From: a virus
Virus record (IMG/VR): IMGVR_UViG_3300027708_001442
Location: 1-32,424 of that record
Length of the DNA: 32,424 nt
Reading direction: 5' to 3' (one strand)
This document shows, one piece after another, positions 21,573-28,995 of the stretch; position 1 is the stretch's first letter; every line of letters starts with the position of its first letter. The notes under the pieces were generated by a model, which was given only the letters and a program-made list of their open reading frames with translations, had not been told where the DNA came from and made no database searches. Both the position numbers and the translations under genes were made by a program.

Positions 21573-22025
21573 ATGGAACAGAATAAACTTTTAATACACA
21601 AACATTTAATTATTAGAGCCGAAGTGAAAAACCCACCAAAAAACGAAGAACAACTAACAAACTGGTTAAAAGACTTTATATCTTTTATTGATATGAAAGT
21701 TTTAATGGGACCTTATGTTAAGTATTGTAACACTGAAGGTAACAGAGGTATTACAGGTGTGGCCGTTATTGAAACAAGTCATATAGCAATGCACGTATGG
21801 GACGAGACAGATCCTGGTATTATGCAATTTGACGTTTATAGCTGTTCAGAATTTGACCCTTATAAGATTGCAGACAAACTACAAGCAGACTTTGATGTAG
21901 TTAAATTAGACTATAAGTTCTTAAACCGTGAAACTGAATTGAAACCTATTAGATTAAAAAAAGATACTATGAATAAATATGCAAATAATTATATACAAGA
22001 GTCCTTCCAATTATCTAATACATAA
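21573..22025 (+). CDS. speD: SpeD-family pyruvoyl decarboxylase (AdoMet decarboxylase-like)
   Basis: 150 residues, about the length of bacterial class 1b AdoMet decarboxylase. The catalytic block is GVAVIETSHIAMHVWDE: Ser69 is the likely pyruvoyl-forming residue, with His74, and Cys91 in VYSCS. These three match the Ser/His/Cys set of the family. Two differences stand out: the residue before Ser69 is Thr instead of the usual Glu (E-T-S rather than x-E-S), and there are two extra residues between His74 and Cys91. The canonical product is decarboxylated AdoMet for spermidine synthesis; some phage and bacterial SpeD relatives instead decarboxylate ornithine or arginine. No other polyamine gene is in the window. 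Preceded by a late-promoter box. Confidence 0.85.
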   Translation: MEQNKLLIHKHLIIRAEVKNPPKNEEQLTNWLKDFISFIDMKVLMGPYVKYCNTEGNRGITGVAVIETSHIAMHVWDETDPGIMQFDVYSCSEFDPYKIADKLQADFDVVKLDYKFLNRETELKPIRLKKDTMNKYANNYIQESFQLSNT

Positions 22026-22042
22026 TTTTCCTCCAGAACAGC

Positions 22043-22071
22043 TTGACGAAATACGCCAAGTATGTTATAGT
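22043..22071 (+). promoter_or_regulatory. Sigma70-type promoter of uvsX
   Basis: TTGACG (22043-22048), 17-base spacer, TATAGT (22066-22071). The start near 22078 gives a leader of about 46 bases with GGAG at 22113-22116. Confidence 0.7.
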
Positions 22072-22123
22072 CTAGGAATAAAATATTATATAATTAATTA
22101 TAGAAAAACAATGGAGAATGTGG

Positions 22124-23146
22124 ATGAGTAATTTTTTAAAAGACATAATTAAAGATGTAGGTAACGAGTATGCAACATTAGTATCAGATGGTGTTGACAG
22201 TGCAGATATAACAAGTTTCATAGATACAGGTTCATATTCTTTTAACGCATTATTATCAGGCAGTATTTTTGGTGGTTTACCAAGTAATAAAATTACCGCA
22301 ATTGCAGGCGAAGCGGCAACAGGTAAAACATTTTTTGCTTTAGGTATTTGTAAAAATTTTTTAGATAAGAATAAAGAAGCAGGTGTAATTTATTTTGAAT
22401 CTGAAAGTGCAATCTCAAAAGAAATGATTATTAGTAGAGGCGTAGATGCAACAAGAATGGTAATAGTTCCTGTGGCTACAGTGCAAGAATTTAGAAATCA
22501 ATCAATAAAAGTATTAGACAAATACTTAGAACAACCAGAAGATAAAAGAAAACCTTTAATGTTTGTATTAGATAGTTTAGGCATGTTATCTACAACTAAA
22601 GAAATGGAAGATACAGCAGAAGGAAAAGAAACACGAGATATGACTAGAAGTCAAATCGTGAAATCAACATTTAGAGTTTTAACATTGAAACTTGGCAGGG
22701 CAAAAGTTCCAATGATAATGACTAACCACACCTATGACGTAATAGGTTCTATGTACCCACAAAAAGAAATGGGTGGTGGTTCCGGTCTTAAATACGCTGC
22801 CTCATCAATCATCTATCTCGGCAAAAGAAAAGAAAAAGATGCCGACAACGAAGTGATTGGTAATATTATCCACTGTAAAAACTACAAGTCAAGGTTAACA
22901 AAAGAAAATGCTCAAATAGATGTGAGACTAACATATAAAGAAGGATTAGATCGTCATTATGGTTTGTTAGAAATTGCAGAAGAAGCAGGCATTTTCAAAA
23001 AAGTATCAACAAGATATGAAATGCCAGATGGTACAAAAGTATTTGGTAAGTCTATCAATGATGAACCTGAAAAGTATTTTACAAAGGAAATATTAAAACA
23101 GATAGATGAAACAACAAAGAAAAAATTCCTATACGGAGCAGAGTAA
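22124..23146 (+). CDS. uvsX: Recombinase UvsX (RecA-like)
   Basis: 340 residues. Walker A is GEAATGKT (62-69), [12 protein letters not shown] follows, Walker B is [11 protein letters not shown], and [20 protein letters not shown] is the L2/ATP-coupling region of UvsX. It forms filaments on single-stranded DNA and drives strand exchange that primes T4-type recombination-dependent replication with gp46/47 and gp41. The start is taken as ATG 22124, seven bases after GGAG; an ATG at 22118 is only one base from that site and unlikely. The 3' end overlaps the next frame. Confidence 0.94.
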   Translation: MSNFLKDIIKDVGNEYATLVSDGVDSADITSFIDTGSYSFNALLSGSIFGGLPSNKITAIAGEAATGKTFFALGICKNFLDKNKEAGVIYFESESAISKEMIISRGVDATRMVIVPVATVQEFRNQSIKVLDKYLEQPEDKRKPLMFVLDSLGMLSTTKEMEDTAEGKETRDMTRSQIVKSTFRVLTLKLGRAKVPMIMTNHTYDVIGSMYPQKEMGGGSGLKYAASSIIYLGKRKEKDADNEVIGNIIHCKNYKSRLTKENAQIDVRLTYKEGLDRHYGLLEIAEEAGIFKKVSTRYEMPDGTKVFGKSINDEPEKYFTKEILKQIDETTKKKFLYGAE

Positions 23147-23426
23147 TATAAAATATCTCTTTGTACAAAAAGAAGGCGAAGAGCAAACTTATATTAAACT
23201 TGTAGAAGAAAAATACTTAGGTATTGTTTACAAGTATGGTAATGTACAATTTGCTAGTGAACCTAAAGAAGATGGTACACTACCAATGAGATTTACCTAT
23301 GAAATTATTAAGAATCCTGATGAAATCAAATTTGATGAACAAGAATTTATTAATTACATTGGTGATATATTAGTAGAACTATTAGAAAAACAATTGACAG
23401 ATGGAAAAGTTGAATTTAAACAATGA
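23106..23426 (+). CDS. Hypothetical protein between uvsX and gp41, start uncertain
   Basis: 106 residues if begun at ATG 23106, which overlaps uvsX by 41 bases and has no close ribosome site. The conserved-looking part begins after the uvsX stop with KYLFVQKEG (from 23151), then [32 protein letters not shown], an acidic alpha/beta protein. A GGAG in the uvsX end lies about ten bases before an in-frame ATA (23148), which could be a rare start giving 92 residues. There is no ATG, GTG or TTG in frame close after the uvsX stop. I do not recognise the family. The 3' end overlaps gp41 by 26 bases. Confidence 0.7.
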   Translation: MKQQRKNSYTEQSNIKYLFVQKEGEEQTYIKLVEEKYLGIVYKYGNVQFASEPKEDGTLPMRFTYEIIKNPDEIKFDEQEFINYIGDILVELLEKQLTDGKVEFKQ

Positions 23427-24783
23427 ACGAATAGAGATTACAATACTACGTAATTTTATATTCAATGAAGCTTTTACAAGAAAAGCCTTACCTTTTTGTA
23501 AAGAAGATTACTTTGCAAATCGTTCTGAAAGAATATTGTTTAGAGAAATAGATACATTTGTAAACAAATATAAAAACATTCCAACAAAAGAAGCATTACT
23601 TATAGAACTGGGTCAGAGAAAAGATATTAATGAAGATGAATTTAAATCTATAAAAGAATTACTATTATCTATCAGTGAAGAAAAGGTAGACTTACAATGG
23701 TTGTTTGATACTACAGAAAAATTTTGTAAAGATAGAGCAGTACATAATGCAGTATTAACTGGTATTAAAATATTAGATAAAAAAGATCCTAGACTTACAC
23801 CAGAGGCAATACCTGGTATTCTTGCAGACGCATTGGCCGTTTCTTTTGATAACCATATAGGGCATGATTACATAGAAGATGCAACTAGAAGATTTGATTT
23901 CTATCATACTAAAGAAAAGAAATATGAATTTGATTTATCTTATATGAATCGTATTACTAAAGGCGGCGTACCACCTAAAACTTTAAACATTGCATTGGCA
24001 GGTACTGGTGTTGGTAAATCTTTATTCATGTGTCATTGTGCATCCAGTTTCTTAACACAAGGTTTAAATGTATTATACATTACAATGGAGATGTCAGAAG
24101 AAAGAATTGCTGAACGTATTGATGCCAATTTACTAGATGTAAACATGGACGACCTACACAGCATGCCTAGACAAATCTATGATGATAAGATTACTAAGAT
24201 CAGAAACAAGACTGCTGGTAAATTAATTATAAAAGAATATCCAACAGCATCAGCACACGCTGGCCATTTTAGAGCATTATTAAACGAACTTGCATTGAAG
24301 AAATCTTTTAGACCTAATGTTATCTTTATTGATTATTTAAATATATGTTCTAGTAGTAGATTTAAAGGCGGAAATATATCATCATACTTCTTTATTAAAG
24401 CCATTGCAGAAGAATTAAGAGGATTGGCCGTAGAGTTTAATGTGCCAATCTTTAGTGCAACACAAACAACAAGAACAGGATTTGTAAGTACAGATATCGG
24501 ATTAGAAGATACTTCAGAATCGTTTGGTCTTCCAGCAACTGCCGATTTTATGTTTGCATTAATATCAAACGAAGAATTAGAAGCATTAGGCCAAATGAAG
24601 ATTAAACAATTAAAGAATAGATATAATGATCCATCTATTAACCGTTCTTTTATAGTAGGTGTAGATAGAGCAAAGATGAAATTATATGATGTGTCCGTTA
24701 ATGCACAAAATATAGTAGATAGCAACCAAAGGGAACCGACAGTTAAAACAAGTTATGATAAATTCTCGGACTTCAAAATATGA
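23401..24783 (+). CDS. 41: Replicative helicase gp41 (DnaB-like)
   Basis: 460 residues (T4 gp41 is 475). The N-terminal DnaB-type domain runs to about 150. The RecA-like motor has Walker A AGTGVGKS (G201 to S207), then LYITMEMSEERIAERID, and Walker B VIFIDYLN (D311). FSATQTTRTGF and an arginine-finger region KNRYNDPSINRSF follow. As a hexamer it unwinds the lagging strand and works with the primase, which is not in this window. The start at ATG 23401 lies inside the preceding gene; a TTG at 23410 is an alternative. The stop overlaps the next start (ATGA). Confidence 0.94.
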   Translation: MEKLNLNNERIEITILRNFIFNEAFTRKALPFCKEDYFANRSERILFREIDTFVNKYKNIPTKEALLIELGQRKDINEDEFKSIKELLLSISEEKVDLQWLFDTTEKFCKDRAVHNAVLTGIKILDKKDPRLTPEAIPGILADALAVSFDNHIGHDYIEDATRRFDFYHTKEKKYEFDLSYMNRITKGGVPPKTLNIALAGTGVGKSLFMCHCASSFLTQGLNVLYITMEMSEERIAERIDANLLDVNMDDLHSMPRQIYDDKITKIRNKTAGKLIIKEYPTASAHAGHFRALLNELALKKSFRPNVIFIDYLNICSSSRFKGGNISSYFFIKAIAEELRGLAVEFNVPIFSATQTTRTGFVSTDIGLEDTSESFGLPATADFMFALISNEELEALGQMKIKQLKNRYNDPSINRSFIVGVDRAKMKLYDVSVNAQNIVDSNQREPTVKTSYDKFSDFKI

Positions 24784-25037
24784 AAAGACAAAAAGTAAAG
24801 TTTCACAAGAGTGATAAGAGACCTGGTTTTCTAAGCGAAACATTATCTTATGAAAAGAAAATGGTTAAAAAAGGCAGAAGTATATTTTGGCAAGTTATTG
24901 AAAAACCAACAGGCACTATAGTAAAACAATCATTCTTTGAAGAAGATATAGAAGATTTAGTTAAGTTTCAAAATGAACACCGTCAATGGCAACGTAACGG
25001 TGGTATACCTAAATTTCTTTGCGACAATATTAAATAG
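24780..25037 (+). CDS. Small basic hypothetical protein downstream of gp41
   Basis: 85 residues, basic, coupled to gp41 by an ATGA overlap. The pattern GRSIFWQVIEKPTGTIVKQSFFEEDIEDLVKFQN suggests a small alpha/beta fold: two strands, then a helix, ending HRQWQRNGGIPKF. I do not recognise the family. Context suggests it is made with the helicase. No gene lies in the 35 bases to the next start, only a late-promoter box. Confidence 0.75.
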   Translation: MKRQKVKFHKSDKRPGFLSETLSYEKKMVKKGRSIFWQVIEKPTGTIVKQSFFEEDIEDLVKFQNEHRQWQRNGGIPKFLCDNIK

Positions 25038-25049
25038 TTGACACTTTCT

Positions 25050-25057
25050 TATAAATA
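25050..25057 (+). promoter_or_regulatory. Late promoter box upstream of 25073 gene
   Basis: TATAAATA at 25050-25057, with predicted start near 25064 and AGAGAG (25065-25070) just before the ATG at 25073. A TTGACA at 25038-25043 is too close to be its -35; at 17 bases it faces only TAAAAG. Confidence 0.55.
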
Positions 25058-25072
25058 TTGTAAAAGAGAGAT

Positions 25073-26494
25073 ATGTCATTTAATATAGACAAACATTCAG
25101 AATTAATAAGCCGTTTACCAAGCGAATTAAAAACCAACATAACATCATTAATTAAAATGATGAAAGAAGGAAGTTTTTTTGCTGATGATAGTCCTATTAA
25201 TAGAGGTTCAACATATCAAATAAAAGTATCTAAAGAAAATTTTGATAAGATACAAACAACAATCAAAACAAAATTTAAAGGCATTATTAAATTAGGTGCC
25301 AAAAGACAAGCAGATTTTTTAGTTAATAATTATAGAATTAGATTTATTGAAACAGGTAAGAAATCAGTAGGTCAATTAGATGCAGTTGCTACAGGTAAAC
25401 AAGAAAGAGCATCTTTATGGATTATAAAAAGAGTATTAAAAGATAAAAGAAAATACACAACAGCAAATGATATTAGAAAAGATCCAAAATATAAAGAACT
25501 AGTTAGTATCTATCCTGAAGTTGATGATGATCCTGAATGGTTAGATAACTTCTATGCACAACAAAAAAAAATGTTAGAAATATTTAGAAATATTAATTTC
25601 ACAGAATATAATAGAGATGGTGGTTTTATGGATTACATTTCTAAAATAATTAAAGATAAATTTAAGATTGCTAAAAAAGATAGTTGGAATCCAGCAGATA
25701 TATGGTTAATTCAAAATGAACAACAAGTAAGAAATTCTATTAATGAAGCATTAGAAAGCAAAACATCATCTATATCAAAATTAAATGATATAATGAAAAA
25801 TCTATTTGAAAAAAGAAAAGTAGTTGGTGTATCTTTAAAAAAAGTTTCAGGTAAAGAAGCCAGATGGGAAGAATTAAATACTAAAGATGCTCTAATGAAA
25901 CAAGATAAGTTTACAATGTCTTTAAACAAATCTGTTATAAACTTTACAAACAAAAAAGATGGTACATTAATTTCAGCTGATTGTAGAATAATAATTAAAG
26001 ATAAAGATGATGAAGTAGAATTTCAGATTAGACAAAATGGTAAAGGATTTATGCAGAATTTAAAATTTGACGGTAAAAGAAAGAAATCGGGTGCTGCTCG
26101 TATAGGTAAAGTACCAGTTGATTTGATGACTACATTGTTTAGAGAGAATGGAATAGGCAGTAGTAATTTATCTTATGTTAATAACCATACTTTATATCCT
26201 AAATCTTTAGACGCATTTAAAAAAGTGGCCAAAAGATATGAAGCCAAATTTAATTTTATAAGATCAAAGGTACAAACAGATACATCAACAGTTAATTTTA
26301 TTAAGAACATGATATCATCATATAATTCAGATGATTTAAAAAATGGTGTATCGCATACCAAACTAATGGAACTAGACTTTTTATTCTGTATCTATTCATT
26401 ACCAGAGAAAAAAAGAAATAAGATGTTAACGGATATGGTCTATCTAGCTGAAAAAAGAGGTTCTCAGTTTGGTCCTTTTGGTAAATTATACTAA
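25073..26494 (+). CDS. Hypothetical protein with possible PD-(D/E)xK-like motif
   Basis: 473 residues. The N-terminal 100 residues hold strand-rich basic sequence (FLVNNYRIRFIETGKKSVGQ). In the middle, SWNPADIWLI (204-213) is followed about 40 residues later by VVGVSLKKV (250-258). The Pro-x-Asp and Ser-x-Lys spacing resembles PD-(D/E)xK nucleases such as some restriction enzymes, but this is inference from two short motifs. The C-terminal part contains FQIRQNGKGFMQNLKFDGKR and GAARIGKVP, basic and nucleic-acid-binding-like. A late-promoter box and AGAGAG site precede it, and the next gene has its own promoter. A virion-associated or DNA-processing role are both open. Confidence 0.55.
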   Translation: MSFNIDKHSELISRLPSELKTNITSLIKMMKEGSFFADDSPINRGSTYQIKVSKENFDKIQTTIKTKFKGIIKLGAKRQADFLVNNYRIRFIETGKKSVGQLDAVATGKQERASLWIIKRVLKDKRKYTTANDIRKDPKYKELVSIYPEVDDDPEWLDNFYAQQKKMLEIFRNINFTEYNRDGGFMDYISKIIKDKFKIAKKDSWNPADIWLIQNEQQVRNSINEALESKTSSISKLNDIMKNLFEKRKVVGVSLKKVSGKEARWEELNTKDALMKQDKFTMSLNKSVINFTNKKDGTLISADCRIIIKDKDDEVEFQIRQNGKGFMQNLKFDGKRKKSGAARIGKVPVDLMTTLFRENGIGSSNLSYVNNHTLYPKSLDAFKKVAKRYEAKFNFIRSKVQTDTSTVNFIKNMISSYNSDDLKNGVSHTKLMELDFLFCIYSLPEKKRNKMLTDMVYLAEKRGSQFGPFGKLY

Positions 26495-26498
26495 AATC

Positions 26499-26534
26499 TT
26501 GACATTAACCTAAAGATGTGATATAGTATAAATA
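26499..26534 (+). promoter_or_regulatory. Overlapping sigma70-type and late promoter upstream of 26594 gene
   Basis: TTGACA (26499-26504), 17-base spacer, TATAGT (26522-26527), sharing one base with TATAAATA (26527-26534). It has the same two-in-one layout as the hsp20 promoter. The leader is about 53-65 bases, ending in GAGAGAG (26585-26591). Confidence 0.65.
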
Positions 26535-26593
26535 ATAGTATTGATATAGTTTATTGTAAGTTTGATTTTGTTTATGGGAACAATGAGAGAGAA

Positions 26594-27814
26594 ATGTTTA
26601 GTTTTAAAGGATTCGTAACAAAGGGTACTAATACCCATTTGGAACACTTAGAAGATAGTATTATAGACCAAGGCTCAAAAGGTGGTCGTAATGCAGTCAA
26701 TTTTTTAAAATCAATAAAAAAAATGCTTACAGGTAATGTAGGCGGCCGACTTAACGTAACAGTTAAATGGGACGGTGCGCCAGCAGTTATCTGTGGAATT
26801 AATCCTGAAAATGGTAAATTCTTTGTAGCAACTAAATCTTTATTCAACGTAAATCCAAAAATCAATTATTCTACAGGCGACATTATGAAAAACCATGATG
26901 GCGTTTTAGCACAGAAACTTATTGTTTGTTTAAGAGAGTTATCTAAATTAGGTATCAATGGTATTTTACAAGGCGATCTTTTATTTACAAAAGGTGATGT
27001 TAAGACTACAACAATAGATGATAAAGAATATTATACATTTACACCAAATACAATTACGTATGCAGTACCAGTTAACAGTGTAATAGGTCAAAGAGTTGCA
27101 CGTGCAAGATTAGGTATAGTTTTCCATACAATGTATTCAGGTAAAGATATTAAACATCTTTCAGCAAGTTTTGGAAGTGTTGCTGGGTTTCCTAAATCAT
27201 CTTCTATTTTTATTACAGATGCAACATACAAAGATACGTCAGGGGCTGCTACATTTAACAAATCAGAAATGGGCCAGTTTGATAATATCATTTCAATGGC
27301 AGAAGGCTCATTACAGAAAGCGGCACCAATGTTAGATATACTTAACGTTGCAGATTCTTTAGCAGTAGGTTATAAACTTAAATCATTTTTCAATCATTAC
27401 ATTAGAAATTCACAAGGCGATATGGCCAAAGTAAAAGATTTAGTAGATATGTTTAGAGTGTATTATAATAATATGTTGCAACAAGAAGTTGAAGCAGTAA
27501 GTAAAGAAGAAACAAAAAACAAATATAGAAAAATTAGAGATGATGGTTTAAACTTCATTGATAGGAATCAACAAGCATTATACTTTGCAATTGCAAGTTG
27601 GATATCATTACAACGTGCAAAGAATTTTTTAATAAGAAAAATGAATCAAATACAAAGCATTGGCCAGTTTATAAGAACACCAGATGGATTTAAAGTAACT
27701 AATCCTGAAGGATATGTGGCTGTTGATAGAGTTAAGGGTGCAGTTAAACTTGTAGATAGATTAGAATTTAGTAGAGCAAACTTTACAATAGCAAAAGATT
27801 GGCTTAAAGGATAA
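26594..27814 (+). CDS. Ligase-like nucleotidyltransferase candidate (KxDG)
   Basis: 406 residues. The N-terminus MFSFKGFVTKGTNTHLEHLED is followed by a motif VTVKWDGAPAVICG with K58-W-D-G61. This looks like motif I (KxDG) of the covalent nucleotidyltransferases: DNA/RNA ligases and capping enzymes. FFVATKS then GINGILQGDLLF follow, comparable with ligase motifs III/IIIa, where the strand carries an acidic residue. Similar proteins in marine T4-likes are annotated only as conserved unknowns (I recall a DUF6267 label, unverified). The C-terminal third is helical, with no OB-fold signature that I can see. If Lys58 is adenylylated it would be a ligase or an RNA/protein-modifying enzyme. First gene after a dual promoter; the following genes are closely packed. 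Confidence 0.65.
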   Translation: MFSFKGFVTKGTNTHLEHLEDSIIDQGSKGGRNAVNFLKSIKKMLTGNVGGRLNVTVKWDGAPAVICGINPENGKFFVATKSLFNVNPKINYSTGDIMKNHDGVLAQKLIVCLRELSKLGINGILQGDLLFTKGDVKTTTIDDKEYYTFTPNTITYAVPVNSVIGQRVARARLGIVFHTMYSGKDIKHLSASFGSVAGFPKSSSIFITDATYKDTSGAATFNKSEMGQFDNIISMAEGSLQKAAPMLDILNVADSLAVGYKLKSFFNHYIRNSQGDMAKVKDLVDMFRVYYNNMLQQEVEAVSKEETKNKYRKIRDDGLNFIDRNQQALYFAIASWISLQRAKNFLIRKMNQIQSIGQFIRTPDGFKVTNPEGYVAVDRVKGAVKLVDRLEFSRANFTIAKDWLKG

Positions 27815-27815
27815 T

Positions 27816-28025
27816 ATGATTAAACAATTGAATCCAGCTTTACCTATAATAACTCCTAAAGGAGAAGCCTACGTTCATTTTTTAATCGATTACGGCATGG
27901 AAGAACATCTACTATGGGTATGTTTTATTAATGAAACTGGAGAATGTTGGACTTTTAGAAATCCACAAATAAGATTAAAACCTAACGAGACTTTTAATAG
28001 ATCAAAAACAACGGAGATAGTATGA
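27816..28025 (+). CDS. Small conserved hypothetical protein
   Basis: 69 residues, starting one base after the previous stop. IKQLNPALPIITPKGEAYVHFLIDYGMEEHLLWVCFINETGECWTFRNPQIR is a compact strand-rich sequence with a Cys/Trp motif; similar proteins are frequent in cyanophages as I recall, function unknown. The stop overlaps the next start (ATGA), so it is translationally coupled. Confidence 0.75.
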   Translation: MIKQLNPALPIITPKGEAYVHFLIDYGMEEHLLWVCFINETGECWTFRNPQIRLKPNETFNRSKTTEIV

Positions 28026-28309
28026 AAACATTTAAACAATTTATAAAAGAAGCTGCTGTAGATTCAAAAGGACTTAAAAGTTCTACAGGAGGATTAACAC
28101 AAAAAGGTAGAGATTATTATAATCGTAAAGATGGTAGTAATCTAAAAGCACCTGTAACAAAAAAACCATCTGAATTAAAAAAAGGCAGTAAGGCATATAA
28201 TAGACGTAAATCATTCTGTGCTCGTATGTCTGGTAATCCAGGCCCAATGAAAGATGATAAAGGAAGACCTACTCGTAAAGCATTGGCATTAAGAAAGTGG
28301 AATTGCTAG
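28022..28309 (+). CDS. Small basic protein with capsid-targeting-like N-terminus (DUF6321-like)
   Basis: 95 residues, very basic. It begins MKTFKQFIKEA, nearly the T4 capsid-targeting peptide (MKTYQEFIAEA in T4 internal proteins), with I-K-E before Ala11 fitting the T4 prohead protease rule (L/I-x-E). The rest, GLTQKGRDYYNRKDGSNLKAP, then SKAYNRRKSFCARMSGNPGP and KGRPTRKALALRKWNC, is a strongly conserved phage module that I recall as DUF6321. It looks suited to binding DNA or RNA. Ribosome site GGAG; overlaps both neighbours. An internal head protein is the best guess. Confidence 0.72.
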   Translation: MKTFKQFIKEAAVDSKGLKSSTGGLTQKGRDYYNRKDGSNLKAPVTKKPSELKKGSKAYNRRKSFCARMSGNPGPMKDDKGRPTRKALALRKWNC

Positions 28310-28995
28310 TGAAATCATTTGAACAAATACTTTCAGAAGGTTTATACGATCAAGGTATATTTAAAGCTTTCTTTTTAGCAGGTGGGCCAGGTTCTGGTAA
28401 ATCATTTGTTACTAGAAATGTATTTGCTGGATCAGGTTTAAAGATTGTCAATTCAGATATTATATTTGAAAAGAGTTTAAAGACTGCTGGTTTATCTTTA
28501 TCTATGCCAGATGAAGAACAATATTTTAGAGATGTATTAAGAAATAAAGCAAAAGCAATAACCGAAAATCAATTAGATTTATATATCAAAGGTAGATTAG
28601 GTTTAGTAATAGATGCAACAGGCAGAGATTTTAACATAATACAAAGTCAGGCAGGACTATTAAAACAATTAGGTTATGATTGTTATATGGTATTTGTTAA
28701 TACCAGTTTACAAGTTGCAATGGAAAGAAATTCTAAAAGAGAAAGAGTTGTACCTGAATATATTACAAAAAAATCTTGGGAAGGTGTACAACTTAATATT
28801 GGTAAATTTCAAAACTTTTTTGGTATGCAAAACTTTATAGTAGTAGATAACAGCAGATCAGAACAAGAATTGGTTACATTAACAATGAATAAAATAAACA
28901 GTATTGTTAGAAGATTATTAAATACACCAATCAAAAGTTACATAGCAAAAAGATGGATGGCCAAAGAGAGAATGGCAAGGAGAACAAATGTTTAA
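28309..28995 (+). CDS. P-loop kinase, zeta-toxin/polynucleotide-kinase-like
   Basis: 228 residues from GTG 28309, which overlaps the previous stop (TAGTG); in-frame GTG 28297 and TTG 28303 lie further inside the upstream gene. Walker A is GGPGSGKS (25-32). NSDIIFE near 50 and LVIDATGRDF supply the base and Walker B-like parts seen in zeta-toxin and PNK kinases, and RNSKRERVVP is a lid-like basic segment. The substrate could be a nucleotide, a polynucleotide end or UDP-sugars. The N-terminus MKSFEQILSEG is capsid-targeting-like (L-S-E before Gly11). It overlaps the next gene by eight bases. Confidence 0.75.
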   Translation: MKSFEQILSEGLYDQGIFKAFFLAGGPGSGKSFVTRNVFAGSGLKIVNSDIIFEKSLKTAGLSLSMPDEEQYFRDVLRNKAKAITENQLDLYIKGRLGLVIDATGRDFNIIQSQAGLLKQLGYDCYMVFVNTSLQVAMERNSKRERVVPEYITKKSWEGVQLNIGKFQNFFGMQNFIVVDNSRSEQELVTLTMNKINSIVRRLLNTPIKSYIAKRWMAKERMARRTNV

